Of a stretch of DNA of 64,000 nucleotides, positions 12,528 through 26,940 are shown piece after piece. A model generated the notes under the pieces. The model did no database searches. It had not been told where the DNA came from and was given only the letters and a program-made list of their open reading frames with translations. The first letter of the stretch is position 1. Every line of letters starts with the position of its first letter. This DNA comes from Sycobia sp. Sy_11. Its lineage: Eukaryota > Arthropoda > Insecta > Hymenoptera > Epichrysomallidae. The stretch spans positions 2,173,501-2,237,500 of the forward strand of contig JACCIC010000021.1 of assembly GCA_018907035.1 (NCBI GenBank). Direction: 5' to 3'. The translations under genes and the position numbers were made by a program.

Positions 12528-14729
12528 GTGAGGAAAAACCAGGAAGTCACTCACATTTATACTCGCATTAGTAGTTATGCGCCCTCTCATTTGAATGATA
12601 ATTAGAATTTGTAATGACGCTCATTCTGCGCTTGGCGAGAGAAAAACGTGCGCGCGCGTTTTATAATATGGCTGATGAACGGCGAGACCGAGGCAAGCGG
12701 CGCATTTTTTTTATTTATTTTTTATTTTTTATTTTTTCCAATTTCAATGAAAATTCTTCGGGCTTCTTCATGATAATGCGAACGCGAGGAAAAAAAGTCC
12801 CGTCACGTTGACTGGAAAAGTTCCATGGATGATACTTTTGTTGTTCGTTTTTTTTTTCCTCGGGAAGACTCGGGTAACAGGTGATCGAGTAAAATCAGAT
12901 AAAGTCGGTTTTAGTTTTTCTATCTATAAAATAAATGGCGTTCGTGGAATAAAATAAAACATTAAAAAAACAAAATTCTTTAGGGCCCGATAATTAACGT
13001 GCGAGCGCACGCGCGCGCGTGTGTGTATGTTGAAATTTTTTTAAAAAAATAAAACAAAATAAAAATGATGTAATTCTACAACAAAGCGTATAGTTTTTGT
13101 TTTTTTTTAATTAATATAATATGTTATTCATAGTCGTCTATAGTATCTCCCGATAGTAACATAATGTATTAAAAAAAAGAATTATACGAATTTAACATTC
13201 GTAAAAGCCATTCACGAAAGTTACTGTACTTAACTCGGACGCGGCCATAAAGAATCATATAGGAGGTATAATACGTGTGCAAATATAACGGAAAAGCTCG
13301 TATATACAATAGCTATGGGGAGGGGGGCCGCCTCATTGTGTCGGGGGAGGGGGGCTTTACGGCATATCGGATTGACACGTTCAAAGCGCTCTCGACCCGA
13401 CACGCCCGGGCGAATCTAACGGGTCGTCTCTCCTTTTGTCGGGAAAGCCAACGAAGACAAAAACGATATAAAAAAAAAATCGTGTTCAGCAGGGCAGTCT
13501 CGTAATTTATTCCGTGCTTCGTAAAAGAGAGAAAGAGGAAATACGAAGGAAAATTAAAGGTCCGAGCGAATGGTCCACGAGAGCGCAAGCGCGGTATCTT
13601 TTCTTTAAAGCCGTGCTTCTAAATAGGGTGTGAAAAAAAAAATGAACAGCGGCCGATAAAATAAGACGCACAACGATTTGTCTGCGATTAATTCAAGAAT
13701 TTGAAGCTTATATATAAGTAAACACGTTGACAATTTAAGAATGAACTTCAATAAATCTCGTGACTATAAGTTTTTTTTTTTTTTACAACGATTTTCAACC
13801 ATACACACGTGCGCGCGCGCGCCATTTTTTATGGCTGTGGTCGATATATTTAATTAAATGAAAGTTTTTGGGGGGGGGGGCGATTGGTGAAATAGTACGT
13901 ATTGCCGATGATTTATATAATTTTTTGACGATTTAGTTAAATGATTACGCTAAGGTGAAAACAAGATAATTATGAGAGAAAAATACACGGTAGCCGATAA
14001 TTTATGGTGTATCGTCATTTATCTCATTTTATCTGTACGAAATTATAAAAGTAACGCAGATTTACCGCTTAATGATTTTATTGCAAACAATCTTGCGCGC
14101 GCTTTCGATCTGCTCATACGGTAAATCATCAACGACATTTGCATTATTAGATAAATTTCTCATTAAATCAGTGTATTTACATCTGCATTATTTTATATAC
14201 CTCTCTATATACAGATACATTTGAAATTTTAAATACTATACAATCTTACGAATTTAATTTCTAAATACACCTTACTTTATATTTATCATTGAAATCGTTT
14301 CCAAATGCAGACTGATTAAATTTAATATATTTCCATTATACTCAGACGAATTTATGCACAAATTAATTCTAATATAAAATTATTCTAATTTTCACATATT
14401 CTTATAAATGGCATTTTTCTACTTTACTACATATATTCTGTGAAATTTAATAACATTATTGCAGATTTTTAATGAAGTTAAATTAAAAACTCCCGGTGAG
14501 CTTTTATATTCTTACATATTTTAAATGTTAGTATTATTATTATTATTATTCATAAGAAGAATAGTATTGTTATGTATCCCTGCTATTTCTATATATAGAT
14601 AGCTGTCGGAAATATTTTATGGCCATAACGTCATATCTATGTTTAGTCAATGAGTGACCATCGAGCACAGTCGGTATTTAAAAGAGCATTTCCAATTCTT
14701 GTGATTTTCAATTATTTATCCGGACAATT

Positions 14730-14733
<4 letters not shown>

Positions 14734-14787
<54 letters not shown>
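14734..14787. repeat. (TA)27 microsatellite
   Basis: Uninterrupted TA dinucleotides. Confidence 0.9.
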
Positions 14788-14788
<1 letters not shown>

Positions 14789-15257
14789 CTATTAACATGG
14801 ATTCAACAATACATACAGAAAAAGTGTGAAAAGGCTTTGTGAAAAACGCGAGCAACTCATTTGAATTTCCACTATATATAGCAATAAAAATATCGTAAAC
14901 AGTGCATCCCTTTAGCATCCCTGTATGAAACATTCGTCGAGCACGCATATATACCGTTACAAATCCAACAATTAAGAGAAGAAAAAAATCCTATATTTAT
15001 GTACAGGCACTTATATAAGAATAAAGATCCGAGATAAAAAAAAAAGAACAACTAATTTATATACGTTATACGCGCACCGATCGAATTCTCGGTCGTGTAG
15101 AGGAAAAAAAAAGGAAGAGAAAATAACCCATTCGGCTTTCCAAATTTTATAATCGGCCTAGGAGCCAGAGCCACGCTGACCGGTAAGAACGACAAAAATT
15201 CATCGCCATTGAGGGGCATCGGTGAAGAAAGCGTCACGCCGTCGTTCCGATGCGATG

Positions 15258-15261
<4 letters not shown>

Positions 15262-15309
<48 letters not shown>

Positions 15310-15387
15310 TTTCGTCGCATTATTATGCGCCCGAGATAAAAAGCCATACACTACCTATATATAAATATATGTATGTGTTTATATATA

Positions 15388-15434
<47 letters not shown>

Positions 15435-15517
15435 CAAGTTTATAATCATGCGTGTACATATGTATGCATGTATGTATGTATGTACGTATGTATGTATGTA
15501 TGTATGTATGTATGCAT
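15262..15517. repeat. Microsatellite cluster: (CT)22, (TA)22, (TGTA)n
   Basis: Three different simple repeats within 260 bp: CT 15262-15306, TA 15390-15432 and TGTA/TATG 15457-15517 with GCAT and ACGT variants. They immediately precede a CpG-rich patch. Confidence 0.9.
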
Positions 15518-17761
15518 GAGCGGCTCTCTCCGCGCGGGCGAGACGCGCACGTGACGTTTCGGTAGTATCCACGCGCTTCCCGCCGTGATTATCGACGATC
15601 CACGGTACTGGCATCGGGACATCACGCTCGCTCGTGTGTTCGCTAATAAAATCGCCATCGGTGCGTTATAAATCCCCGATCTAGAACTCCAAAAGACGCG
15701 GTACATATGATACAGATCCGTTTCCACTGGCTCATCTTACTCGGCCCGAGTGCATTTCACGCACACATATATATATATAATATATATTTATTTATTGGCA
15801 TGGAATGTTTCTAAAAGTATCTAAATAGAAATTCGTTATAGATGTGTTTCTAATTGTATCTGAAACTTCTAATATATATATATATATATGCGGATAAAAT
15901 GAATGTCTATACGTATATATCAGCAAATGATCGCAACCACACCAATTGAATTTAAAGATTTTACGTACGATCTTAGATCCAAGAATTTGTGTTTCTATAT
16001 TGACGGACAGATAAAATAATATCTCGCTTTAGTCGGAGTTCTATATATTTGTCCGTGTTTGTCGGTAAAAATTAATAAGATTTTTTTTTTTTCATAAAAA
16101 TAGGCGTTTTTTTTTTAAGTAAAATTTTGATTTTTACAATAATGTACATAAATAAAAATCTCCTATAATATTTAATAGAAAATGCCTTTGTATTTTTCAT
16201 CAGAAAGAGAATCGTGATGGTTCGACTGAATTTTTTTGTCTATAGTACGTAGTTTTAAAATTTACATAATATATAAATTCAAAATAATCGTACATGTGTT
16301 ATCTATTAATATTTAATGATAATGATAGGGTTCCTATTTTATTATATATACATGGTAGAATTTAAAGGACTTCACTCGGCTAAGTTATGCCCGCTGGTCC
16401 TAAGAAAATGCCTAAATAGACAACTTTTCGGGTCATGTATAAAATAAAAATATTAATAATGTAAAATAAAAATAGTAATAATATATTAGACAAAAAAGTG
16501 TTTTAATGTAATCCATACAGATGTTTCATACGCATCTTCGTAAAACGCCTTAATCGCTGTAGCCCCCAATTAGTGGGAAAGATACAGCTCGTATAATTCT
16601 TGTCTGAACCAGAAAAATCTGACGACAATTCAAATTTTCATACACTTTTTCGTTTTTGTTTTTTAGTACGTGAACTAGGAAATATTAGAAAAAAGTGAGA
16701 GACGTCTTTTTATCGGATCCGAAGAGTAAAACATGTTTTTTTTTTTTAGAGTAAAAAAGCACTCAATTTGCTACATGTAAGTTTTACGATTTTCTTCGGG
16801 ATTTCATTTTCACATGTAGAATATATAAATTATAATGTTTATTAATTTCTGTGTTTATACAAAAATTACGAATTGTGTGTGTTTTTTAAAAAATTGGAGA
16901 CTTAACAAACGAGATATTCGAAGACCGTGAGCATAAATCTTATATTTTACGTTCTTCTATGCTGAAAATAATTGTTTTTTTTTTGTTTTTACAGTATTTC
17001 TCCAAAAAATCCTATCCTACAAAAACTTCTTTTTCCGCAGTCTTCCAAAAACTATTAAAAAATAATTATCCCTTGACATATCCGAATAAGTATGTATATT
17101 CTTTAGCGATTGTGTATTAGAATTATATAATTCAAAATTTCGTTATTGTTTTTTTAATACCATGTTCTGGAACAACAAGTATCATTGGACTATTACTTAT
17201 CTTGTTTCAAAATAAGGCTCATTATATTTTTGAGATGATTCGTTTCAAAAAGCATTGCTGTATAATACCCTTAAATTAAATTGACGCAACATCGTTGATA
17301 AGAAAATATCGTACAATTTTCGAATATATAATATACTGTTCTTTGGTTTCGAATAAATAGTTCTTTACCCCCTCCTCGTTCGATCGTTCGTAAAACATGC
17401 CTTAATGGATAAAAATCAAAAAGTTTAATGTTGCAACCATAAAAGTTCAAGAATAAAATATATTATTATTGTTTCAATCTTCTAGACTTTATGCTGATCT
17501 AGATGAAAGTATTACGCTATAGCTATACAAAAAAAACTTAGGAATAACTCGTTTATTATGATTATTTCCATGAATTTAATAACGTAAGTCGATTTAGACT
17601 CGTAATAGAGGCCTCTTACATATTATCATCCGTATATCGCCTTGATTTAACGTATCAGACATTAAGCTGGATGATTCGATGCTCGCCTGACGGAACACAA
17701 GATGACTAACACGTGGATTTTTTTTTATTTCACTATTCTCATTTATACGAAAACGTCTTTC

Positions 17762-17768
<7 letters not shown>

Positions 17769-17824
<56 letters not shown>

Positions 17825-17956
17825 AATTCGTTATTATATAAAAGTACGTAGAATATAAATTTGTTCGTGCACCGCGCATAAATCTCCAAAGACTTCCATT
17901 GCTATACATAGGTTATTTTATTATTATATGTAAAGAACTTAGCGCAGATTCGTGAA

Positions 17957-18029
<73 letters not shown>

Positions 18030-18182
18030 GCTCTCTATCGCTCTCTCGGTTTAGGGAGCAATTACGTTATTTTTGGATACCGTTCAATACTGCATTAAGC
18101 TAACCAGTCGAGTATCTTCGGAAGGTTTTCCCGACGACGAAATAATCGCTCCTCGAACGAAATATCGTGTTTATATTATATC

Positions 18183-18223
<41 letters not shown>
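17769..18223. repeat. Microsatellite cluster: (TA)n, (CT)n, (TA)n
   Basis: TA 17769-17820, CT 17962-18048 with a few TATCG interruptions, and TA 18182-18223 with one CATA interruption. Confidence 0.88.
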
Positions 18224-19751
18224 GGGGCAGGTAGCGGTTAAATTTTTTAACGCCTTCTGTGCCATTTTCTTGCCTCGAATCGTCAATTTTCGACCTTTTA
18301 ATTATTCGGGCTCCATTGGCCAATACCAATAATAAACGATACCTCCGTCTAAGGAGCAAAAGGGAAAGGGGGGTGGCATTTGACAATCGAAAAGAAGATG
18401 GGAGCCTGGAGAAAGCTCGTCTTCGAGAGTGGAAGAGATGTTAAAAATTTAGTACTTGAATTATATAGACGTGACGGAAGTACGCTTCGATTTACACTTC
18501 CGGCTTGAAAAGTTTGTTCATTTTTACTTTATATTTGTCGCCTTTATACATACGTACACATTCACTCGTTCGCTTTGATTTTGTCCAAAGTACACGTGCA
18601 ATACACCATACATATACATTTATACGAGGGTGTTTTCTTTTTGTTTTGTTTATCGAACGTGCGAATTATACATTATAGATAGTTTATTATTATTATTATT
18701 ATTATTATTATTTTAAATTCATATCTAGAAAGATGGTAGCATACGATTTGAATAATTTAAGTACTTAGCTGTCGTGTACAGATCGGATAATCCTCTGTAT
18801 ATTTCTTATCTTAATTGAAGTCAATTGATTATTATGTCACTGATTACGTGAAAATTAGTATTATAAATAAAACAGGGTATTTAGCTTCATTTATATAAAA
18901 ATTGATACTATTTTAAAGTATTGATGTTTATCCGATTTCTATAATATTCATAATTAAACATTTATCTATTCTTTATTTCTTTAAATTTTTATCACAAAAT
19001 GTCCCACCTACATACGTAAATCTGATTAAATGGACAAAATAAATGCTATTTGCTTTGGGCGTAAAAAAATACATAAACTATACAAAGAGCTTCTATTATG
19101 TGCAGATCGTGGCATTATTCAACAATCTTTTCTTCTAGAATTTCTAATAAGTATTAGCTCACCCATGATAACAAAGCATATTTTGTATTTAAATCTGATA
19201 TACGTACAGAGTTATTTGATAAAGTTCAAGGAGCAAACGAAAAGCATTGCTTGTATTATAATCTTTTCTTTCAGTATGACTGACGGTATAAATGAAAAAT
19301 AATTCTCAGCGTAAAAAGTGTTAAATTAAAAAAAAAAACAATTAAATTACATTTATATAGTTAAATATAGTTTTGCATGATCTAGTTTCATCAAAATGAA
19401 CTGTTCGAATCTTATCAAATTCTTCATAAAAAAAAAATCTAATCGCAAGATTTGTTCTTTTTACTTCATAAAAAACATCATTATAAACATGCGAGTCGGT
19501 ATAAGAAATATGCACCCAAATATATATTTAGTTTGCAAAGTTCCGATCCAATTTAAATCAACTTTCATATGCACAATTACATGGCAAAAATATTATGATA
19601 TTTCCTATTTTTCATTATACAATTAGATTTAGCTCAAATTTATTTACAAATAGTTGTTTAGTAGCGCAAACTTTTTGAGAGAAAAATTTAAAAAATAGTT
19701 ATCTTAGATACGGCTGGAAAATAATTTGAAATACCACACATGCATAAATAG

Positions 19752-19755
<4 letters not shown>

Positions 19756-19802
<47 letters not shown>
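19756..19802. repeat. (TA)23 microsatellite
   Basis: Uninterrupted TA dinucleotides. Confidence 0.88.
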
Positions 19803-19805
<3 letters not shown>

Positions 19806-20008
19806 GTATACACATACACAAGTGGATAATCTATCCAAGTATAAGATTAAATATCTCGCATCAGAAAGAGCTTGTTACAGTTGATTTTAATGCACGCGCT
19901 GAACATGAAAAAGTCCAACACAGGTTTACTGAGGCATACGAAAGAAATCACGATAATCACGCGCGAGGGAATCATACGATATCTCCCACACAACATTACG
20001 TGTGTCCG

Positions 20009-20011
<3 letters not shown>

Positions 20012-20054
<43 letters not shown>

Positions 20055-20097
20055 TCAAAGCTGCAAAGCTTCTTCTCTCTTTCTCTTTATTTCCTTG

Positions 20098-20183
<86 letters not shown>
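20012..20183. repeat. Opposed (GA)18 and (CT)41 tracts
   Basis: A GA run (20012-20047) and a longer CT run (20101-20183), separated by 53 nt, are complementary to each other. A transcript in either direction could fold into a long stem. Confidence 0.88.
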
Positions 20184-20186
<3 letters not shown>

Positions 20187-21690
20187 CCTCCCTCTCTTTT
20201 TCTTTCGTACGTATAATTATAAGTATATAAATTGAGTTCATTCTCAGTCGAATAACGCTTCTATACATCTATTACTTCGCATATACGTGTATAGTAATGA
20301 AGAAGTTTTCCTGGCGGCATTCTTATAAAATATTTGCATTATAAATTAATATTTTACTTACTAATTTTCAGAACTGTTAACTTACAGATTCTTCTAGATT
20401 TATATTTTATATGATGTAAGCGTGATATTCAGTTATGCAAATAAAGAATAGACTAAAGTAGATTCTTGGTAATAAGTTTTTCGTGGCATTTATTATGAGG
20501 TCAAAAAGGCAATTAAATTCGTAAATATTTTTTCGAATTGGAACTTATGGCCAATTTAATCATGAATCTTATATTTGAGAAAATCTCCTTTTCTAATCTG
20601 TAATAGAATTAAAATGTGACAAGAAGTATCAAAAATAACAACGGCAGACGGTGAAAAGATAAAAAATTTGAATATGTGAAATGCAAAATACCAATAAATA
20701 ATATAAATTTATAATTAAACCCTTTTATATATTATTATTATTTCTCTTAAAAAAATATTTTTTTGTGCTTCTTTATTAATCACATAAAGTACGTTTTAAA
20801 TGAAGAATTTCTCTTTTTAATATTTTTGCCAAAATGTTTTAGTAAAATATTTACACTTAAGCTGCATCATATAAAAAATAAAATATTTATATTTTCTGGT
20901 TTTAGTTATACTAGGTAGATCGCTGATGAATGAATCTGAATTATCATCTAAAAAAATTTCTAGGTATTCGATGCTATAATGACACTTTTGATTTTTTAAT
21001 CTACCTTTTCATCGAATCTTTTGAGCGTTTTTGTTATAACATTTTTTTACTAAATATAGAGAATATAAAGTTAACTTGAGTAAAAATAAGGTTTCTATTA
21101 CTATATTTTTGTCTATTTTTGATACACATGTAACTTTGAAGTTGTACACTCATCAATAATCCACATAGAAGGAAGAATACCTATTTCTGTCATTGTTATT
21201 AACTTTTCTAAACAAAACTTGATAAAAAATTTAATTACGTTGGTGCAATGAACTTCTCACGTATGTCTAGTGATAAGGAATGATATATCCAAGTTGTCAA
21301 GTTAAGCAATCATCAAAGAAATTCATAAGGTAAATTTATAAATAAAGAGCTAACTGACAGATTTAAGGACGTTTTAAGCAATTGAAATTTCCAAATATAG
21401 ATGTTTTATATATGTTTTTTATCTGTTAGGTCATAAAATTACTAAGGTAGATCGCATAAAAAATATATTGTAATTTAAATCACAAGTAATTGAAGAGTGA
21501 ATATCGAGTACTCTATACGTTACGAAAGTACCTGGGTACTCTACAAAATCATGTATCAAAATAGTCTAACAAATTTCTGCTCACAAATGAGCAAATTGGC
21601 ACACGAATTTTTAAGAAAGAAAGATATTTTATAAATACGATGGATTTTATAGAACAATGGTTGCTTTCTTATAATACCTTTATATATATA

Positions 21691-22932
21691 CAGGGTGTTC
21701 TGAAAGTCCGGAGACACCTAAATAATACGCAAGGTAGGATAGTTTTTGTAGTGGTTAAACTGCAACCTTTAGCAATTTTCAACGAGAAATTCTATGGCGT
21801 TTTTAGTTTGACCTTGTCAATGAACTTCAAGTTTGTTTCAAGTTTATAGTTAAATTTACGTTCAAACATGGTAAAAAACCAAGGTCAAAGTAACCTCCGC
21901 CTATCATATGAAGGTCATTAAGATGAAATTGCTGTGAGGTCAATAAGGGGTCTTATTAGAGGATCAGCTACTTCATGTATTAAAAAGTTACTAGAAATAT
22001 TACCGAGGAAGTTTACGGGTTCGTTAATCGCCAACCTAATTCTAAATAAAATAGCTTTTAGGGGATCGAAGAAATAGCAAATAAACTCGTGATTTTGTGG
22101 TATTAACTTTTAACATAATTCAGGAATGATGATGTTGACATAGCAAATATTGTACTCTTCAGGGTGCTTTATGCATATAAATTCGCTCGGTTCTCTAGAC
22201 AGATATAGACAATAGAGCGCGCAAGATTTTCATCATGAATATTCAAACTTTTTTCCACCTGCTGCTCGACAATAACCCAATCGATTGTAGAAATCTGTAA
22301 CAGCTATTTTGAGTAGTTCGAATTGTACTTGTAGCATATTCATCGATTAGTCTTTGTCATTATTCTGCTTAATCTTAAGATTTGGTTTGATAAGCTCGAT
22401 TTTTTTACATAAACCCAAAGAAAGTAGTTCAGAGGTGTTGTGTCTGATGATCTAACTGGTCATTCAATGATGCCTCCGCGTCCTCTCCATCGGTTAGTAA
22501 ACACTTCGTCCAAACAAACACGAACGTGCTGTTCGTAATGAAGAGAAGTGCCATCATGTTGATATCAGGTATCATCAATGTTATTGCCGAGAATTTCTCT
22601 GTGATTTTTTTAGCACATCAAATAGTTCACCTTGTATAGGACGCTCTTATTGATCTTACCGCGGTCTGATCTTAATGATCTTCATTAGACCTTGAACTTT
22701 AATACATATTTGAACGTAAAGTGTCCGTTCTTTCAATTGGTGGAGTCAAAAAAGGGGGTTTCCTTTTCCACTGGGCAGAACAAGAGTTGGCGTTGAAAGG
22801 CCCGTGAAGATCATTTCCAAGATCAAAATACAGGTTACCATCGTAAAAAATTACTAAAGGCTGCAACTTCACCCTTTCAAAAAATAATGTTCCTTGTGAG
22901 TAATGCATGTATCCTAGGATTTTTGAAATACC
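21691..22932 (-). mobile_element. Decayed mariner/Tc1-like transposon with ~250-bp inverted repeats
   Basis: The left end starts CAGGGTGTTCTGAAAGTCC after a TATATATA flank. The reverse complement of the right end (to 22932) aligns with it through GGT..TTC.RAARTCC, CAAGG, AACTGCAACCTTTAG/AGTTGCAGCCTTTAG, TTTACGTTCAAA, AAGGTCATTAAGAT/AAGATCATTAAGAT and GGTCAATAAG/GATCAATAAG. The degenerate arms therefore span about 21691-21960 and 22640-22932. Between them, on the minus strand, 22561-22401 reads QHDGTSLHYEQHVR, then NRWRGRGGI, then TPLNYFLW. This is the HDGxPxH...FPNRWIGRGGP...PLDFFLWG block of DDE/D transposases of this superfamily. A stop replaces the conserved Trp after GIIE. Further on, CRAAGGKKFEYS matches the usual GGHFEH end. 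Clearly defective. Confidence 0.78.
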
Positions 22933-24071
22933 TCTCTCTCTCTCTCTCTCTCTCCCTCCCTTTCTTTCTCTTTTGAAATTAATTTGTATAATAAAACGAA
23001 ACTTTCACTAGACAAATAACTATAATTAATCATATAAAGCGGATGAGTATAATTTTAACATCCCAATCGATAATTTGCGCTCTGTCGACCGTTGAGAGTA
23101 AATAACATCACATTATAATATAATTGTCAAACTTCTCATTTTGGTTAACAAAAATCATAGCATTTTTTAACATCATATAAATATACAATCAAATCATTTT
23201 AATCACGTTTTGTTTTCTTTCAATATCTAATTACATTTAATGTATAATGTATCTATACTGATATAAATTTACCATCACTATGAACGTCAATCATTTTGAA
23301 CGCCGTTACCTTTGTTTTATTAAATCATATATAGAAGAAAGTCGGCTAAATTATCTCACTATTTGTATAGTAAAACATATTGAGTATTCGCACTCAATAT
23401 TAATAACTGATATTTATTGTTTTTTATCTAAATTAAGTGTTGAAATTATTAAATTTTAAATAGCTTAATACTTTCATCAAATATATTATGCTTTTTATTA
23501 AATTTACGTTTTTACATATTTTATTCTAAACTTATTTTAAATTACTTTAAAATGAAGAAATTTTAGTTCTTATTATTCATCTGTTGCATCATAAGCAAAA
23601 TTACATAGAGGTCAAATAGAATCGCCTCATTATGATAATGATGGTATAAATAATTATAAAATCTATTTTAAATAAAATATATTTTTATTTATTTTTATAT
23701 AATTTTAATTTTTTATTTTTCTTATTTTCAATAAAATATACTTTATTATTAATTTTGATATCAGTCTCGGAAATAGGCAATTTTATTTTACCTCTGTTTA
23801 ATTTCGCGTATAGACGAAATGAACTCTGATAATGAACAATTAAATGTAATGTATCAATTTTTTTGCATATTAATTGATAATTAATACAATAATAAATAAA
23901 CGAAGGCTCGAACTGCAGTTTCGAATATGCAGAGAATAAAATAATATATTTTCTTGTCTTTTTTATAGAAAGGGATTTTGACAAATATATAGCCTCCAGG
24001 CGTAGCATAAAATGATTTTTTCGAATAATCGTTAGACTCGTTATTATTTTCTTATAACTCCGAGATTTCCT

Positions 24072-24127
<56 letters not shown>

Positions 24128-24786
24128 ATACTATGTTTCTGCTAAATATCGCTCTGTGCCCGAAATGCAGGAATTCACTAATATAGCTTTAATCGTTGGC
24201 CTCGTACCAAAAGAACCGCCGCGTGCTCGAGCACATACACACACACATATGCACATGCGCGCGCGCACACACACACGTACGCACGCACGCACGCACAGTG
24301 CGGCTACCAAAGCAGCATGATAACTCGGCAGCTAGCTCCTTGGCGCTAGCTGACGCATTTTGTAACTAAAATTTTTCCTCGACCCTCCGGCACCTGATTC
24401 TATATAATAGAGAAAATTCAGCCCCGGTTGGATTTTGCCTGCCTTACTTAAGAATGAAAAAAACAATCATCGTCGCCAATCGTATCGTTGGAAGCCCCCA
24501 AGACGCTGGATCTCGGTTGCTCACATACTCCCCTCTCTATTTCTCTGTTTTTCCGTGAGCAGGGCCGTTTTCATAAACTGCCAAGTCCTTGGCACGCAAA
24601 AATTGTAATTCACTCAACCCGAAGTCCAACACGGAAGATTTTTTAAATGATTTTTCATAAAAATCCATTATACTTCTTTCATTTGAACAAAAAAAACCTA
24701 GTTTAAATCGACTGTGTATATTATTATTATAGTTATATAACAAAGCTGCCAATATGAAAGATTTTTATTACCATTTACTTTTTATA

Positions 24787-24841
<55 letters not shown>

Positions 24842-25435
24842 ATTTCTCAAACAAATATAAATTTCCTTCCATGTGATGATCATTTGTTTAACTTAATTAT
24901 TTTGTATAGTAAATATCAGCCAAATATAATTTATATAAATTATTGATTTTTTTTCATTAAGTAGATACCTGAAAAAATCTTTTTAAGTATTTTGTGGTGC
25001 CGATTACGAATTTCACAGTGAAAATTTAAACGGAAATTCGATACTCAAACCGAACACCATAAAATAAATATTTATAATATATGTGACAATTTGAAAAATT
25101 TCAACAATAAAAAAAAAGTAGTTCGAATAGAAATTGAACTGTTGCAAATCTTACTAATACAATTACAAGTTTTAATCATTTAATTTCTGAACGTATAATT
25201 AACTAAAACCGGTGTCGATACGTAAAGGATCTACCACAGCATAACGATGATCTCGATACAACGAAATCGGCGTAGGTCATATTTTTCGTTTAACATTTTT
25301 CCCGGAACATTTGAGTTCTGAACAAGAAAAATTGTATAGAGCCTGAAGCGCGTGTTTTAGTAAGATCTGTAAACGTGATTTCGACCAGTTTTTTTTTTTT
25401 AATGTTTCAATATATTCAATACATACATATACATA

Positions 25436-25502
<67 letters not shown>

Positions 25503-26660
25503 ATACTGCAGCTTTATTTCATGTATATCTAATCACAACCAAAATCTTATTAGCTTAATTGGGCCCTTCTTATGCTTTAGTGAATATTAGTGATGCGTAC
25601 CTGAAATTCGTCTAGCCCTATAAAAGTATTATTGAATGCACACGTATATATAAAAAAAAAAAACTTTCTAGGCATGCATCAGAACGCCCGAATAATACCT
25701 GATAACGAACGCACGAACTATGCAGAAAGTCGTGATAACTTGTACAAACGCCAAATTTATATATGTGATAAAATGAAGTTACGCGGATGTGGAAGTGTTT
25801 TATAAATAAAAAAAAATTTCTATAACTTCTATTAAGAAAAATACAATTAATAAATATTTTTGTCGGTCTTCCCGTCTTTATAATATAATTTATTAACTAA
25901 AATAATGACAGTCAGTGATATGTCCTTGTTTATCATCACCCCCCCCCCAGAATCTGAAATAAAGCTTATTACTAAAAATAAATTAGATTAAAAATTAAAA
26001 ATAATAAAAATAATAATCTATATTCTCTGTTAGTGAAGGACAATGTGACTGCCCCCACCACCTTATATTCTCCTTTGGTGTCCGATGTGTCGAAGCGCTA
26101 CAGTTCATCCTCAGGAACTAAACTTTTTTTTTAATTTCATTTTTATTAAAGTGTCTGTTTTGAACCAGAATGAATTCTTTTAAATCAGCATTTTCTAAAT
26201 ATCTATATAAATATTCTTCTATTTTTAATAATGATTTTAATAATTGATAATATTTTTAATTTAAAATTTCATAATTTTTAGATGTTTTCTAAATGTATGA
26301 ATTCATTTTTAAAATAGAAAATATTTCTTTCTAAATCATAAGAGACTCTTTTATCGTAATGTTTATTTTGAAACGTGTCATCGATATAGGTCGGAACGAT
26401 GTTTGTTTTATGTCATTAAATTATTTATTAATGTCGTTATTTTAATTAATCTATTATATTATAAAGACTGTAAGAGCGATAAATGTATTTGTTAATTTAA
26501 TTCAAAACAATCGACATAAATACAATTTTTGATACGAAGAGAAATAATATAAAACTTTCATATACACAAAATTTAGTAGAATTTTTAATCGACAATTAGT
26601 CCCCAGTCCTATCTATTATTAATAACAGAACATATAGTAAAAAAACTGATCGTAAACCAG
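22933..26660. other. Noncoding region with simple repeats and old repeat fragments
   Basis: No supported gene. It contains CT runs at 22932-22953 and 24077-24123, a mixed CA/CG patch at 24230-24300 followed by the inverted pair CAGCTAGC/GCTAGCTG (24329-24352), TA at 24790-24836, (GT)(TA) at 25436-25500, and one copy of a dispersed repeat at about 25835-26075. A GGTGCCGATTACGAAT stretch near 25000 resembles sequence beside the second copy (about 44260), so more of this block may be repeat-derived. Confidence 0.4.
25835..26075 (+). repeat. Dispersed repeat, copy 1
   Basis: It shares ordered anchors with 43860-44125 in the same orientation: AAATATTT..T.TCGGTCTT, CTTTATAA.ATAAT, ACAGTCAGT..TGTCCTTGTTTAT, GAATCTGA.ATAAA, ACTAAAAATAAA and AAGGA.AA..TGA.T.CCCCC. 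The family is unknown to me, and I see no terminal repeats or coding capacity. Confidence 0.6.
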
Positions 26661-26940
26661 GCGTGTCTCGCTACTAGTCGCGAAGGTTTTAGTAAATTTT
26701 CGCGAGGCATTATTCTCTTAATGCACATTTTATCCGAGGGACGAAAAGATTCCGGCACAATATGAACCATCGCCTAAATATCGCAGTTCAATTATTACAT
26801 GTAGAACCAGCTTAATGGCGGCACACCTGAGTCCATGTGGTGCCGGTATGTATATGATAATCGGCGAGTCGCGCACGTTTTACGATCGCCCGGTGCGCGA
26901 TGATAATACACAAACGCGCGTGCACACACTTACATACACA

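Larger units (their letters stand above)
11321..21690. other. Noncoding, microsatellite-rich stretch with no supported gene
   Basis: About 10 kb with no coding segment that I can support. CpG-richer islands occur near 13.2-13.6 kb and 15.5-15.75 kb. Long A or T runs occur at about 11337, 12280-12306 and 13775, and G runs at 13330-13350 and 13871. Microsatellites are listed separately. The region may be intron or upstream sequence of ACLY, or intergenic. Confidence 0.45.

Noticed and set aside
19030..19302. 90-codon plus-strand frame in the desert
   Set aside because: AT-rich, no family resemblance, no splice or promoter context, and isolated. Similar frames at 19396, 23685, 24537, 36859 and 38284 were rejected for the same reasons.
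24329..24352. CAGCTAGC/GCTAGCTG inverted pair next to CG/CA repeats
   Set aside because: An 8-bp stem is too short to stand out in 64 kb without conservation data.
26822..26839. CACACCTGAGTCCATGTG, reminiscent of a carbohydrate-response element upstream of the candidate ACLY promoter
   Set aside because: Neither half-site fits the CAYGNG-N5-CNCRTG consensus properly.
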